This document shows positions 38,393 through 46,775 of a DNA stretch of 64,000 bases, one piece after another. The DNA is taken from NCBI GenBank assembly GCA_028278205.1, contig JANQES010000091.1, positions 40,381-104,380 of the forward strand, read 5' to 3'. The notes under the pieces were generated by a model. That model was given only the letters and a program-made list of their open reading frames with translations. It searched no databases and was not told the origin of the DNA. Source of the DNA: Rhodothermales bacterium (GTDB taxonomy: Bacteria > Bacteroidota > Rhodothermia > Rhodothermales > Bin80). Position 1 is the stretch's first letter. Each line of letters starts with the position of its first letter. Position numbers and translations under genes: made by a program.

Positions 38393-38695
38393 TGCTGCGT
38401 GTTCTAGCAACGCCAGCCCATCCTCATCCATCTCGACACGCACCACGCGCAGCCCTTCCTTGCGAAGGGCGGGCAACACCATACCCAGTGCTGCATCGAA
38501 CGAATCGGCTTCGACGGAACAGTCAGCCAGCGCCCGCCCATCCGACACGACGAGTGTGACATCTTGAACACCCTCAGGCGCCGCGCCGCCCGCTCCGAAA
38601 TAACCATACAGGCGGTCGATGGCATCGAGATCGGGCGCTGTAGCCAGAATCACGTGGAACGCGTATGCGCGCATAATCCTTTGCAGGTCAATCAT
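38390..38695 (-). CDS. Uncharacterised 101-residue protein
   Basis: ATG 38695 overlaps the stop of the protease remnant upstream (TATGATTGA), which suggests that the two were once translationally coupled. The sequence has no signal or membrane segment. It reads as a small alpha/beta domain (FHVILATAPDLDAIDRLYGYF, then VTLVVSDGRALADCSVEADS and a helix and strand ending VVRVEMDEDGLALL). I do not recognise the family. Because its upstream partner is broken, it may be a leftover of a larger operon. Confidence 0.6.
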   Translation of the reverse strand: MIDLQRIMRAYAFHVILATAPDLDAIDRLYGYFGAGGAAPEGVQDVTLVVSDGRALADCSVEADSFDAALGMVLPALRKEGLRVVRVEMDEDGLALLEHAA

Positions 38696-38836
38696 ACGGA
38701 TCGTGAAAGTGTCTGTTTGGCTTTAGATAGAGCATTTTACCGGCGTAATCAAAGATCAGATTGAACCGGCTCAGCGAGGCGTGGCCGAGGATGGCGTCGG
38801 CGTTATCTTGTGATGTCACCGTCATCATCAACAGCA
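38688..38836 (-). pseudogene. 3' remnant of a retropepsin-like aspartyl protease
   Basis: The reading frame encodes ADAILGHASLSRFNLIFDY, then AGKMLYLKPNRHFHDPYD before the stop. This matches the C-terminal end of Bacteroidota retropepsin-like aspartyl proteases, where a G-L-RFN-IFDY-LKPN-F-P pattern is usual. No DTG active-site motif, PDZ domain or signal peptide lies upstream: the frame there (to 38957) is unrelated low-quality sequence opened by a GTG. I read this as a decayed gene end; the upstream boundary is uncertain. Confidence 0.6.
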
Positions 38837-39129
38837 AGAAGATCATCGACGTCTTGCCGCGACTCCTATTCTTGACCTGCTGCGTCATCGGTTTCAGGGC
38901 GCTTTGCAATCGGGCTTGACCCAACTCAAGGGGCCGTAGGCGTCCGTCGTCCAGCACAGCGGGGCGCCGGCCTCGGCCCAGGCGGTGTAAACAGCCGTGG
39001 TGCCGGGGCAGAACCCAACGCCGCTAGACTTTTCTCACTTTCACCATAAATAACTTCTGGCGAAAGACCAGTTCCCCCTCCTGGTCGAGCCGTTGTTGCA
39101 ACGTCTCCAGATGCCTTCCACCCCCCTTT

Positions 39130-39154
39130 TCGGTTTTTGCGAAGCAAAAATCGA
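39130..39154. repeat. TTTTTGCGAAGCAAAAA hairpin
   Basis: CGGTTTTTGC and GCAAAAATCG pair around a short loop, as in the hairpin at 14074-14100. It lies in the 400-bp gap between the protease remnant and the permease gene. The rest of that gap (38837-39129) holds no recognisable gene. Confidence 0.5.
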
Positions 39155-39231
39155 ATATGTAACCCTTTGGCGGTTCATCCGTGTCTATCTCTACGACGCG
39201 TCTCTCTTCTCACCCGCAGCCGCCCGATCTC

Positions 39232-41595
39232 ATGTTTAGAAGCTATCTCAAGACCGCCATGCGTTCGTTCCGGCGGCAGAAAGCCTATTCGTTTATCAAT
39301 GTGTTTGGGCTGGCCGTGGGGCTGGCCTGTTGCCTGCTCATCGTGCTCTGGGTGCAGGACGAAGTCAGCTACGACCGCTTCCACGACGAGGGCGACCAGC
39401 TCTACCGCGTGATGCGCCATTATCACGCCGACGACCAGATCTACACCTGGGCGGCCATCCCCAAACCGCTGGCGCAGGTGCTCGAAGACGACTACCCGGA
39501 GATCACCCACGCCGTGCTCATGACGTGGCAGGAAACGATCCTGCTGACACGCGGCGACACGGCCTTCCGCGAAGACGGCCGGCACGCCGGGCCGGGGTTC
39601 TTCGAGATCTTCTCGTTCCCGCTGATCCAGGGCAACCCCGCCACGGCGCTCGACGAACCCCACGCCATCGCCATCTCCGAGAGCCTCGCCGAAAAATACT
39701 TCGGCGCCGACTGGCGGAGCACGGCTATAGGCCAGACGCTGCGCATGGAAAACCGGCTCGACCTCACCGTCACCGGCATCTTCGAAGACGTGCCGGAGAC
39801 TTCCACGCTACGTTTCGACTTTGTGATTGCCATCGAGGAATTCATCCAGCGCAACACCTGGGTGGAGCACTGGGGCAACAACGGCCTGCGGATGTTCGTG
39901 CGCCTCGAAAAAGACGCCGACGGCGAGCAGGTCGGCGCCAAGATCGAGCACGTCATCAAAGATTACCACGACTCGTCCGATTCGTTTCTCTTCCTCCAAC
40001 CCTACACCGACGTCCACCTGTATTCCGAGTTCGAGGAGGGACAGCTCGTCGGCGGGCGGATCGAGTATGTGCGGATGTTCGGCCTGGTGGCGCTGTTCAT
40101 TTTGCTGATTGCCTCGATCAATTTTATGAACCTTTCGACGGCGCGGTCGGCGCGGCGGGCGCGAGAGATCGGCGTGCGCAAGGCCGTCGGCGCCACGCAG
40201 CGGACGCTCGTGGGGCAGTTCATCGGCGAGTCGGTGATGACGGCGCTGGCGGCGCTGGTGATCGCGGTGGGGCTGGTGCTGCTGATGCTGCCGGCCTTCA
40301 ACGAGCTGACCAACAAAAGCATCACTATCGATTTTCTCGACCCGATGACGTGGCTGGCGGTGGTGGGCCTGGCGGTGCTGACGGGCTTGCTCGCCGGAAG
40401 CTATCCTGCGTTTTACCTGTCGTCGTTTAACGTCATCGGCGTTTTGCGCGGCACGGTGGCGCGGCGGCCCGGCGCCGTCAGCGTGCGCAAAGGGCTGGTG
40501 GTGTTTCAGTTTGCGATGTCGACGCTGCTGATCATCGGCACGCTGACGGTCTATGCGCAGATCGATTACATCCGCTCGAAAAATCTGGGGATGGACCGGG
40601 AAAATCTGATGTATCTGACGCTCGAAGGCGGCGTCGAAGAGCAGTACGACGTCTTCAAACAACAACTCTTGCAGCAGCCCGGCATCGTCGGTGTGACGAC
40701 GTCGAGCCAGAACCCGCTGTCGGTCGGCTCTTCGACGAGCGATCCGGAGTGGGACGGCAAAGATCCGGAGAGCGAGTTGCTCTTCCACATCATCAACGCC
40801 AACTACGATTTCATCGAGACGATGAAGATGGAACTGGCCGCCGGGCGCGTCTTCTCGAAAGACTTCGCGACGGATTCGGTCAATTATATCATCAACGAAC
40901 AGACGGCCCGCGCCATGGGCAAAGACCATCCGGTGGGCGAGCGGCTGGCGTTCTGGGGGCAGGAAGGCCAGATCATCGGCGTCGTCAAAGATTTCCACAT
41001 CAACTCGCTCTACCAGGCCATCGAGCCCACCATCATCCGCCTCGATCCGGAAGATACGTGGATGCTGTTCGTCCGCGTGGAAGCGGGCAAGACGCAGGAC
41101 GCCCTCGCCGGCCTCGAAACGCTCTACACCACGTTCAACCCGGACTATCCCTTCACGTATCGCTTCCTCGACGAGAATTACGAGCGGATGTATCGCAGCG
41201 AGATCGTCATCGGCTCGCTGGCGAATTTCTTTGCGATCCTGGCGGTCTTTATCGCGTGTCTGGGCCTGTTCGGGCTGGCGTCGTACACGGCAGAGCAGCG
41301 GGCCAAAGAGATCGGCATCCGCAAGGTGCTCGGCGCCACCGTGCCCAACCTCGTGGCGCTGCTCTCGCGCGACTTCATCACGCTGGTGCTGATAGCCTTC
41401 GTCCTGGCGGCCCCCGTCGCCTATTTCGCGCTGGAGACGTGGTTCCTGAACGACTTCGCCTACCGCATAGAAATATCGTGGCCGATATTTCTAGTGGCGG
41501 GCCTGGCGGCCCTGGTGATTGCGTGGCTGACGGTGAGCTATCAGTCGATCAAGGCCTCGCTGGCCAACCCGGTGACGGCGCTGCGGACGGAGTAA
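39232..41595 (+). CDS. MacB/FtsX-type ABC transporter permease
   Basis: 787 residues from ATG 39232 (MFRSYLKTAMRSFRRQKAYS); an earlier in-frame GTG at 39181 would add a non-conserved leader. The layout is one N-terminal helix (about 21-42), a MacB-type periplasmic domain, three helices, a second periplasmic domain and three final helices. Both FtsX signatures are present: RRAREIGVRKAVGATQRTL and RAKEIGIRKVLGATVPNLVA. Such duplicated permeases in Bacteroidota move lipoproteins, peptides or drugs with a separate ATPase. No ATPase gene is adjacent. Both halves look intact. Confidence 0.9.
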   Translation: MFRSYLKTAMRSFRRQKAYSFINVFGLAVGLACCLLIVLWVQDEVSYDRFHDEGDQLYRVMRHYHADDQIYTWAAIPKPLAQVLEDDYPEITHAVLMTWQETILLTRGDTAFREDGRHAGPGFFEIFSFPLIQGNPATALDEPHAIAISESLAEKYFGADWRSTAIGQTLRMENRLDLTVTGIFEDVPETSTLRFDFVIAIEEFIQRNTWVEHWGNNGLRMFVRLEKDADGEQVGAKIEHVIKDYHDSSDSFLFLQPYTDVHLYSEFEEGQLVGGRIEYVRMFGLVALFILLIASINFMNLSTARSARRAREIGVRKAVGATQRTLVGQFIGESVMTALAALVIAVGLVLLMLPAFNELTNKSITIDFLDPMTWLAVVGLAVLTGLLAGSYPAFYLSSFNVIGVLRGTVARRPGAVSVRKGLVVFQFAMSTLLIIGTLTVYAQIDYIRSKNLGMDRENLMYLTLEGGVEEQYDVFKQQLLQQPGIVGVTTSSQNPLSVGSSTSDPEWDGKDPESELLFHIINANYDFIETMKMELAAGRVFSKDFATDSVNYIINEQTARAMGKDHPVGERLAFWGQEGQIIGVVKDFHINSLYQAIEPTIIRLDPEDTWMLFVRVEAGKTQDALAGLETLYTTFNPDYPFTYRFLDENYERMYRSEIVIGSLANFFAILAVFIACLGLFGLASYTAEQRAKEIGIRKVLGATVPNLVALLSRDFITLVLIAFVLAAPVAYFALETWFLNDFAYRIEISWPIFLVAGLAALVIAWLTVSYQSIKASLANPVTALRTE

Positions 41596-41597
41596 TG

Positions 41598-41706
41598 GCA
41601 ACCGCAGATGAACGCGGATAAACGCAGATTAGGGCAGAACGCGGCTTTATCTCAATCCTATCCGCGTCCATCCCCGTCCATCTGCCCTAATCTGCGGTTG
41701 CAATTA
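41598..41706. repeat. Inverted repeat filling a convergent junction (AACGCAGAT words)
   Basis: The left arm 41598-41637 (GCAACCGCAGATGAACGCGG onward) and right arm 41659-41706 (CCATCTGCCCTAATCTGCGG and GTTGCAATTA) pair around about 20 nt. It occupies the gap between the permease stop and the stop of the next, convergent gene, whose TAA is inside the arm. It is related to 36225-36389. Confidence 0.85.
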
Positions 41707-41967
41707 GCCATACATCCCCTCGCCGGTGAGCGGGTTGATCTTGCGCAGCAGGGCCTCCTTTTCTTTTAATTCCGGGGAGAATTCGGTGGCTTTGTTGCTC
41801 GCCAGGTCCATACACCGATGCCGCAACGCTGCCGTAATTTCTTTGAGCGCGCCGATGACGGCCTCGTTGCCGGGATCGTTTTGCAGGGCGCGTTTGCCCA
41901 CGCGGTAGGCTTGCTCGTAGCGGGCTTGCCGGGCCAGCGATGCTATTTCTTTGGCGGGTGCTTTCAT
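41704..41967 (-). CDS. Small helical protein of unknown function
   Basis: 87 codons from ATG 41967 (MKAPAKEIASLARQARYEQA). An upstream in-frame start at 42042 would run through the tail of another, broken frame and is less likely. The sequence is nearly all helix and may hold one TPR-like pair (ARYEQAYRVGKRALQNDPGN, EAVIGALKEITAALRHRCM). No signal or membrane segment. Its TAA lies in an inverted repeat. Function unknown. Confidence 0.6.
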   Translation of the reverse strand: MKAPAKEIASLARQARYEQAYRVGKRALQNDPGNEAVIGALKEITAALRHRCMDLASNKATEFSPELKEKEALLRKINPLTGEGMYG

Positions 41968-41983
41968 GGGCAACAGGTTCTTA

Positions 41984-42160
41984 GAGGTGCTTGCTCCGAA
42001 GCTCTTCCAGTTTTTGCACACGACTGCGTACCAACGCCGCAACGTCAGGATCCGCCTCGGTGCTTATTCCTTCTTTTATCGGATTTTGGCTGGGCGCGTC
42101 AGATGAATCATATCCTGTTACTCCGGCTACATATTCTCCTGGACTATCGACTGCTCGCCT
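41984..42160 (-). pseudogene. Possible C-terminal fragment of a lost coding sequence
   Basis: On the minus strand one frame reads PSQNPIKEGISTEADPD followed by VAALVRSRVQKLEELRSKHL and TAA, then 10-20 bp before the next start. The amphipathic coiled end looks like real protein, but no ATG opens it and a TGA lies a short way upstream. It overlaps the end of the 42127-42633 gene in another frame. It could be a relic or chance. Confidence 0.3.
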
Positions 42161-42633
42161 ACCTCATCAACCTCGCCATTCAAAAGGCGCACTCCGAGCC
42201 CGTGCTCCATCTCCCAGGTGCATTCCCAAAGCAAGACGATGCACCAGGGCGCGGCCCCTTCAGCTTGCTTCGGTATGAAGACCTGAAGATCGCTCATCAA
42301 GCCCCAGATCTCACCCGATTCTTCGAGGCGGGGAATATCCTCGTCCACAAAATCGGGATCGTAACCCTCTCGGAAAACATCCTGCATGGTGTTGTAATAT
42401 GTAAAAATGGCGTCTTCGAGCCGGGGTTTCAAGGCCTCCTGGTTTTCATAAAAGCGGGAGAAAGCGCTCCGTTGACGATCTGTATTGAATTGTTCGGCAA
42501 ATGCGTGTAGTTCGGCAGACGATTCGCATTGTGAGAGGGTATCCGCGAAAGACGCATCGTTCTGGCAGTCGTAGAGCAGGTAGTCAATACGAGCACGTTG
42601 TTCATTGTTGAGTTGCACTGTCATCAGCTTCAT
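42127..42633 (-). CDS. Uncharacterised protein, possibly DUF6985-like
   Basis: 168 residues from ATG 42633 (MKLMTVQLNNEQRARIDYLL; ATG 42624 also possible). It is acidic and soluble, with helices in the first two thirds (ADTLSQCESSAELHAFAEQF, RFYENQEALKPRLEDAIFTY). The last part has the pattern WECTWEMEHGLGVRLLNGEV, which resembles DUF6985-type proteins sometimes found among immunity-like or cassette genes. That resemblance is from memory and weak. The start abuts a noncoding block that recurs upstream of the cupin gene. Confidence 0.65.
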   Translation of the reverse strand: MKLMTVQLNNEQRARIDYLLYDCQNDASFADTLSQCESSAELHAFAEQFNTDRQRSAFSRFYENQEALKPRLEDAIFTYYNTMQDVFREGYDPDFVDEDIPRLEESGEIWGLMSDLQVFIPKQAEGAAPWCIVLLWECTWEMEHGLGVRLLNGEVDEVGEQSIVQENM

Positions 42634-42655
42634 CAACGGCGTGGTTAAGCAGCTT

Positions 42656-42725
42656 GACGGTTTGCGGTTCAAGCGCGATGGGCTCAGGGCACAGTCCTGG
42701 CTTATAGCAAAGTAGACAGGGCGCT
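42656..42725. repeat. Noncoding block, copy A
   Basis: GGTTCAAGCGCGATGGGCTC onward (42666-42692), then a 14-nt spacer and GCAAAGTAGACAGGGCGCT (42707-42725). The same arrangement with few differences is found at 43333-43404. Both copies lie just 5' of minus-strand genes. Confidence 0.75.
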
Positions 42726-42739
42726 CTACGGCCTCGGCG

Positions 42740-43267
42740 TCACAGCTCCGGAAAGGTCAAACCAAAACGCGCGCAAAGATCTGGAACACTCCCCAAATCC
42801 ATTTCGAGCGAATACTTCGCCGCGATCCCGGCCAGTTGCTCCAGATCCGGAGGTCCAGCCAGCGCCGCCGCCAACTCTCGAAAGTAGTTCTCAAACCCGG
42901 CAGGCGAGATGATCTCAATGATGTGGCACGGCGTATCCCCTGCATTCCAAAAGGTGTGCCATTGCCCACGCGGCTTGAACACCCACGTCCCCGGTCCGGC
43001 GGTCACCACCTTTTGTCCCAACAGCCCTCCCAGCGTACCCTCTAGCACGTAGGAGTATTCGTCCTCGTTGTGATGGTAGTGTAGCGGGGCCGCTAAGGCG
43101 TGGGGTGCCAGGGGGTGGTGAACAACAGCAAAGCGCTGGCCCGTGTCAGGGCCGTCGATTTTCCAATGCACGCCCAGCCCGCCGAAGTCGAACAAATCGC
43201 CTTCGTCAGGTAGAATTACGGTGGGCTCGTCGTTGGTCATTCCTGGTTTATCCATCGTGTTACTCAT
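42740..43267 (-). CDS. Cupin-domain protein
   Basis: 175 residues from ATG 43267 (MSNTMDKPGM); a start at 43327 would translate the edge of the noncoding block. One cupin_2 barrel contains the metal-site pattern PLHYHHNEDEYSYVLEG (His, His, Glu) and the second motif GTWVFKPRGQWHTFWN with its His. The fold may be an oxygenase, isomerase or simply a binder; nothing points to a substrate. It is flanked on both sides by copies of a 70-bp noncoding block, like a cassette. Confidence 0.85.
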   Translation of the reverse strand: MSNTMDKPGMTNDEPTVILPDEGDLFDFGGLGVHWKIDGPDTGQRFAVVHHPLAPHALAAPLHYHHNEDEYSYVLEGTLGGLLGQKVVTAGPGTWVFKPRGQWHTFWNAGDTPCHIIEIISPAGFENYFRELAAALAGPPDLEQLAGIAAKYSLEMDLGSVPDLCARFGLTFPEL

Positions 43268-43332
43268 GGTAGCGGTTTCGTAGTTACGATGAGCAGGGCA
43301 GGAGAATCCAAGTTCCGTGTCAGCCATCAGCC

Positions 43333-43404
43333 ATATAACGTGGCGTTCAGGCGCAATGGGCTGAGGGCACTACGCTTACTCGCAGCAACATAGACACGGC
43401 GCTA
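43333..43404. repeat. Noncoding block, copy B
   Basis: GCGTTCAGGCGCAATGGGCT onward (43343-43370), a 14-nt spacer and GCAACATAGACACGGCGCT (43385-43403). It matches copy A at 42656-42725 with the same internal spacing. Confidence 0.75.
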
Positions 43405-43603
43405 GAAACAGGCAAGACCGTCCCGCCCTTGTCGTACGCAACAGCAATCACCAACGCTCTGCTACTCCGTGATAAACCTTTTCAAGCGATCCGGTATCCA
43501 ATCTGATAAAGACCTACCTTGTCAACCATTCAAGGAAATTATGCATCTACACTACGGGATGCCTCAATGCAACAAGGAGTTCTACTTGACTTGAATACGC
43601 GTT

Positions 43604-43957
43604 ATGAAGAATAAGCTCGCCTATGCAGGCCTGGGGATCCTGGTTGTTCTTGCGATCCTGGGGAAGTCTGCTGTGATGTTGGTTTCGGTACTTGGTATGG
43701 GGTTGATGTTCTGGGTCATGCGCGCTGCCCCGTTGAGGAAGCAGCTATTGGCTATCGCGTTGGGTGCGCTCGTTGCCAGCCTCATCGCGGAGGGGGTCCA
43801 CACGCTTTATCATATGATGGAGCCGGCACCGTCCGGTCCTGGAAGCGACCAGGGCGGCTTCTTTGTCAGTGCTATCCTCGTGGGGCTTATAAATGCAGGC
43901 GTCTTCGTGTCCTTTCTGCTACTTCTTGAATGGATATTTAAGCCTGAGAAGGCGTAG
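43604..43957 (+). CDS. Small integral membrane protein
   Basis: 117 residues, ATG 43604. Three to four membrane helices (YAGLGILVVLAILGKSAVML, then VLGMGLMFWVMRA, IALGALVASLIAEGV and a last helix AGVFVSFLLLLEWIF), with a basic RKQ turn after the second. No family recognised. The base composition (more AT-rich codons) is a little different from the surrounding genes. The gap upstream (43405-43603) has no clear gene. Confidence 0.7.
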   Translation: MKNKLAYAGLGILVVLAILGKSAVMLVSVLGMGLMFWVMRAAPLRKQLLAIALGALVASLIAEGVHTLYHMMEPAPSGPGSDQGGFFVSAILVGLINAGVFVSFLLLLEWIFKPEKA

Positions 43958-44108
43958 CATCATCGCCGTTGAAGTTGATCGTTCATTGGGGCTGCATATC
44001 GAGATCATCAAGGGTTAGCTTTGAAGGAAGAGTCGATTTGTTTCGAGTACTCTTTTCACGTCACGGTTCATTCAAGAGGCATAACTTGTGTATATCCGCC
44101 CTGTAAAC

Positions 44109-44166
44109 ATTCCTGGATGTAGGAACAAGTTCCTGGATCTAGCAACATGTTCCTACATCCAGGAAT
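44109..44166. repeat. Perfect 18-bp inverted repeat in a convergent gap
   Basis: ATTCCTGGATGTAGGAAC (44109-44126) is exactly repeated in reverse at 44149-44166. The 22-nt loop contains a third, imperfect copy (GTTCCTGGATCTAGCAAC). It lies in the gap between the convergent genes ending at 43957 and 44216 and is another member of the 3'-end hairpin group. Confidence 0.8.
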
Positions 44167-44215
44167 CTCTATATCTGGGAACTTCCTGTATCTGGTAACA
44201 TCGCGTCATGCCCCC

Positions 44216-44938
44216 TCACTGGCAGGCTACCTTGCCGTCGTTGATGTAGAAGCCGCCGGTCTGCTCGGCGAGTTTGCAGAGGAGTTCTTCATCCTGATCC
44301 GGACCGATGCCGATGGTGTTGACGACGATGCCGCGCCCGTTGTCTAACGCGGCAAGGCCGGCTAAAATGTCAGGGCCGGCGGCGTCGGTGGGGCGTCCGT
44401 CGGAGACCAGAAAGATGGCTTCTACGTCTTCGAGGCCATAGCCTTCTTCGAGGCCTTTGTTCATCGGCGTGCCACCGCCGGCGCTCAGGTCGGCGACGAA
44501 GGCTTGCGCGGCGCGGCGGGCAACACCCCCGACTTCGCGATATCCGCCCGGCCACTCTTTCACCTCGCTGCCGAAGGTGATGATGGTAAAGCTGGCCTCG
44601 CCGGGGAGGCCTTCGAGGGCGCGGATCAGTTCGCGGCGGGCCGAGCCGAGCTTGGTCGTCTCGCTACGGGCGCGGCGGCCCAGCTTACGACCGAGCTTGC
44701 CGCCGAGCTTCTTACTGACACTCTTCTCTGCTTGGTTGAGCGCCGCCGACATCGGCTTGCTCGCGGCGATGCCTTCGTCTTTGCCCTCCATGCTGCCGGA
44801 GATGTCTAACAAAAACGCCACATTGTTCTCCTCGATCTTGATGCCGTAGTACTCCTGGCTACGGGCCTGTTGAGACACCATCAGGCCGAGGCAACAGGCC
44901 AGCAGCGCACACCGGAGAAAACAATTTCGAAGTGTCAT
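44216..44938 (-). CDS. Secreted VWA-domain protein
   Basis: 240 residues from ATG 44938 (MTLRNCFLRCALLACCLGLM), which opens a signal peptide; longer in-frame starts upstream lack one. The von Willebrand A fold has its MIDAS motif DISGSM (45-50), Thr157 in GGGTPMN and Asp180 in LVSDGRPTD. A very basic insertion (about 72-98, KSVSKKLGGKLGRKLGRRA) sits between the first strand and helix, where VWA domains usually have a short loop. It may bind nucleic acid, anionic glycan or a partner protein. It is exported; whether it is periplasmic or surface bound cannot be seen. Confidence 0.85.
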   Translation of the reverse strand: MTLRNCFLRCALLACCLGLMVSQQARSQEYYGIKIEENNVAFLLDISGSMEGKDEGIAASKPMSAALNQAEKSVSKKLGGKLGRKLGRRARSETTKLGSARRELIRALEGLPGEASFTIITFGSEVKEWPGGYREVGGVARRAAQAFVADLSAGGGTPMNKGLEEGYGLEDVEAIFLVSDGRPTDAAGPDILAGLAALDNGRGIVVNTIGIGPDQDEELLCKLAEQTGGFYINDGKVACQ

Positions 44939-45219
44939 GGGTCTTTTTCGGTTCAGGTTAAAAGGGTGTCGAATCACGGCTGTTCTTGCTCTTCCAGTTC
45001 CTGCATCACCTGCTCCCGGATGGCTTCGTTCTTCCTGGCAAGCCATGCGCGGCTTTCCTTTACGATAACTCAAATCAAGCCGCAGAGCAATAGGAAGCAG
45101 GCAAAACTATGTTGTGCGGCTTTTTTGACGGTGTCACGCTGCTGCCCCGTTGGCGTCGGTCATCGGTCATCAGAAAAAACTCACTGATGACCGATGACTG
45201 ATGACCCATTCCAACGGCT
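44939..45219. repeat. 281-bp gap with a heptamer hairpin (45157-45207)
   Basis: The arms at 45157-45172 and 45181-45207 repeat GATGACC/GATGACT around GAAAAAACTC. The same words build the element at 60611-60679. Near 44974-45066, one minus-strand frame reads ESRAWLARKNEAIREQVMQE, LEEQEQP and stop without a start codon, perhaps a gene fragment. Confidence 0.75.
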
Positions 45220-45690
45220 CTACGAAGTGGAACCACGAAGCCTGCCGTTACCCTGCTGCTTATTCTCGACCTTGAAAATTTCCGTGAACACTTCGATGCG
45301 TTCGATGTGGCTATAGCGATCCTCCACTTTGGCTTCATTCAGGGTATACATAAAGCGATAGTCGCCTGCCGCAAGCGAATCGGGAAGCTGCCGCGAGGCT
45401 ACGACTCTGTTGCCGGAGCGCAGTTCAAAGCCTACGTCCAGGCAGGCCCCGTCCCGGTAGATCGGCGTCCATCTGAACGGGCCGTCCCGCTGCTGCAATA
45501 AGGCATGGCAGAGCGTGCCGCTGACCATGAACGTCCGTCCGGAATTATTGAACAGGGTAAGCTCGACCTCCTGGCCGGGTTGATAGGCGTCGGCGTCGGC
45601 TTCGAGCCGTATAGGGAGCGTATCGTCGCTGCCGACCAGTTCACAGCCGCCGAGGCTCAGGAGCAGGAATGCTGCAAGGCAATACTTCAT
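45220..45690 (-). CDS. Lipoprotein with immunoglobulin-like fold
   Basis: 156 residues from ATG 45690 (MKYCLAAFLLLSLGGCE). The lipobox LGGC gives a lipidated Cys. The mature protein is a beta-sandwich (IRLEADADAYQPGQEVELTL, FNNSGRTFMVSGTLCHALLQ, ending in FMYTLNEAKVEDRYSHIERI), similar in pattern to BsuPI-type or other Ig-like periplasmic proteins. No catalytic motif. It begins 72 bp downstream of the ispE stop codon in the same direction. The function is not known. Confidence 0.75.
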   Translation of the reverse strand: MKYCLAAFLLLSLGGCELVGSDDTLPIRLEADADAYQPGQEVELTLFNNSGRTFMVSGTLCHALLQQRDGPFRWTPIYRDGACLDVGFELRSGNRVVASRQLPDSLAAGDYRFMYTLNEAKVEDRYSHIERIEVFTEIFKVENKQQGNGRLRGSTS

Positions 45691-45761
45691 CGTCGTGATG
45701 TTCCTTTCTGACGGAAATGGCGGGGCGCTTAGAAAAGATACACCGCGCCCTTCGTCGATAG

Positions 45762-46619
45762 CTATCCCAAACCGCTGCCCTGCCACACCCGATAGCCTGC
45801 CTGCCGGGCCGCTTCGGCAGCGGCGGCGGCGCGGGCCTGTTCCTCAAAAATCCCGAACACCGCCGAGCCGGAACCCGACATCGCGGCGTAGCCTGCGCCG
45901 GCATCGAGCAAGACGGTTTTGGCGGCGCGGATGGCCGGATAAGCCTCGAAGACCGAGGCCTCGAAATCGTTGACCAGTTCTGCGCGCCAGCGGGCGAGGT
46001 CGTTGGAGGCGACGAGGGTGCGCAGGTCGGGGCGGCGGGTGTCGTGGGGGCGGATGCGGGCAAAGGCCTGGGCCGTCGAGACGTGGACGGGCGGCACCAC
46101 GACGACGAGGTCGTAGGGCAGCCGATAGCCGGGCAGGGGCGTCAGGATTTCGCCGCGCCCGGTGGCGTAGGCAGCGGCAGCGCCGAGGAAAAAAGGCACG
46201 TCGGAGCCGAGGCCGAGGGCCAGCCGGTGCAGGGTGGCTTCGGAGGCGTCGAGCTTCCAGAGGTCGGCCAGCAGGCGGAGGGTGGCGGCGGCATCGCTGG
46301 AGCCGCCGCCGAGGCCGGCGCCGCGCGGCAGGCGCTTTTCGAGGTGCAACGCCGCGCCCTGGCTGGCGCCGCAGGCCTGGGCCAGCGCGCGCGCCGCCTT
46401 CATCACCAGATTGGTTTCGTCTGTAGTAAGGGAGGAATCCGAACAGGTAAGCGAGAGCGACGCCGCCGGGCGGGCCGTCAGCGTATCGGCCCAGGGGAAA
46501 GCCAAAAAGACGGTTTCCAGATCGTGGAAGCCATCGGGCCGCTTGCGCAACACGTGCAGGCCGAGGTTGAGCTTGGCGGGCGCCTGTCGTTTGAGAATCA
46601 CTTGAAGAGTACCGTCCAA
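45762..46619 (-). CDS. ispE: 4-diphosphocytidyl-2-C-methyl-D-erythritol kinase
   Basis: 285 residues. No ATG opens the frame: TTG 46619 is the first choice and GTG 46601 an alternative. GHMP-kinase motifs are clear: APAKLNLGLHVLRKRPDGFH, the ATP loop PRGAGLGGGSSDAAATLRLL, GSDVPFFLGA and the C-terminal AAMSGSGSAVFGIF. It phosphorylates CDP-methylerythritol in the MEP isoprenoid pathway, like ispG in this window. The gene is divergent from the polysaccharide export cluster. Confidence 0.95.
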   Translation of the reverse strand: MDGTLQVILKRQAPAKLNLGLHVLRKRPDGFHDLETVFLAFPWADTLTARPAASLSLTCSDSSLTTDETNLVMKAARALAQACGASQGAALHLEKRLPRGAGLGGGSSDAAATLRLLADLWKLDASEATLHRLALGLGSDVPFFLGAAAAYATGRGEILTPLPGYRLPYDLVVVVPPVHVSTAQAFARIRPHDTRRPDLRTLVASNDLARWRAELVNDFEASVFEAYPAIRAAKTVLLDAGAGYAAMSGSGSAVFGIFEEQARAAAAAEAARQAGYRVWQGSGLG

Positions 46620-46775
46620 ATTGCACCGGCTAGCCGGATGTCGTAGTTTAGCTATACATTTCCACCTCTACATCCCCACCTCCAGCGTCTGATCGCCTAT
46701 AGGCAGCATCGTTACTGCGCGAATGTCCAATCCCTAATTTCGAAATTCGAACCCGGATTTCGAAACCATCTTCCT

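Noticed and set aside
38926..39147. A 73-codon minus-strand frame upstream of the protease remnant
   Set aside because: Pro/Arg-rich translation, no relation to a protease, and it includes the TTTTTGCGAAGC hairpin.
42656..43404. Firm call of integron attC sites around the cupin gene
   Set aside because: The duplicated block lacks visible symmetric arms and clean core sites, and no integrase is present. Kept only as a hypothesis.
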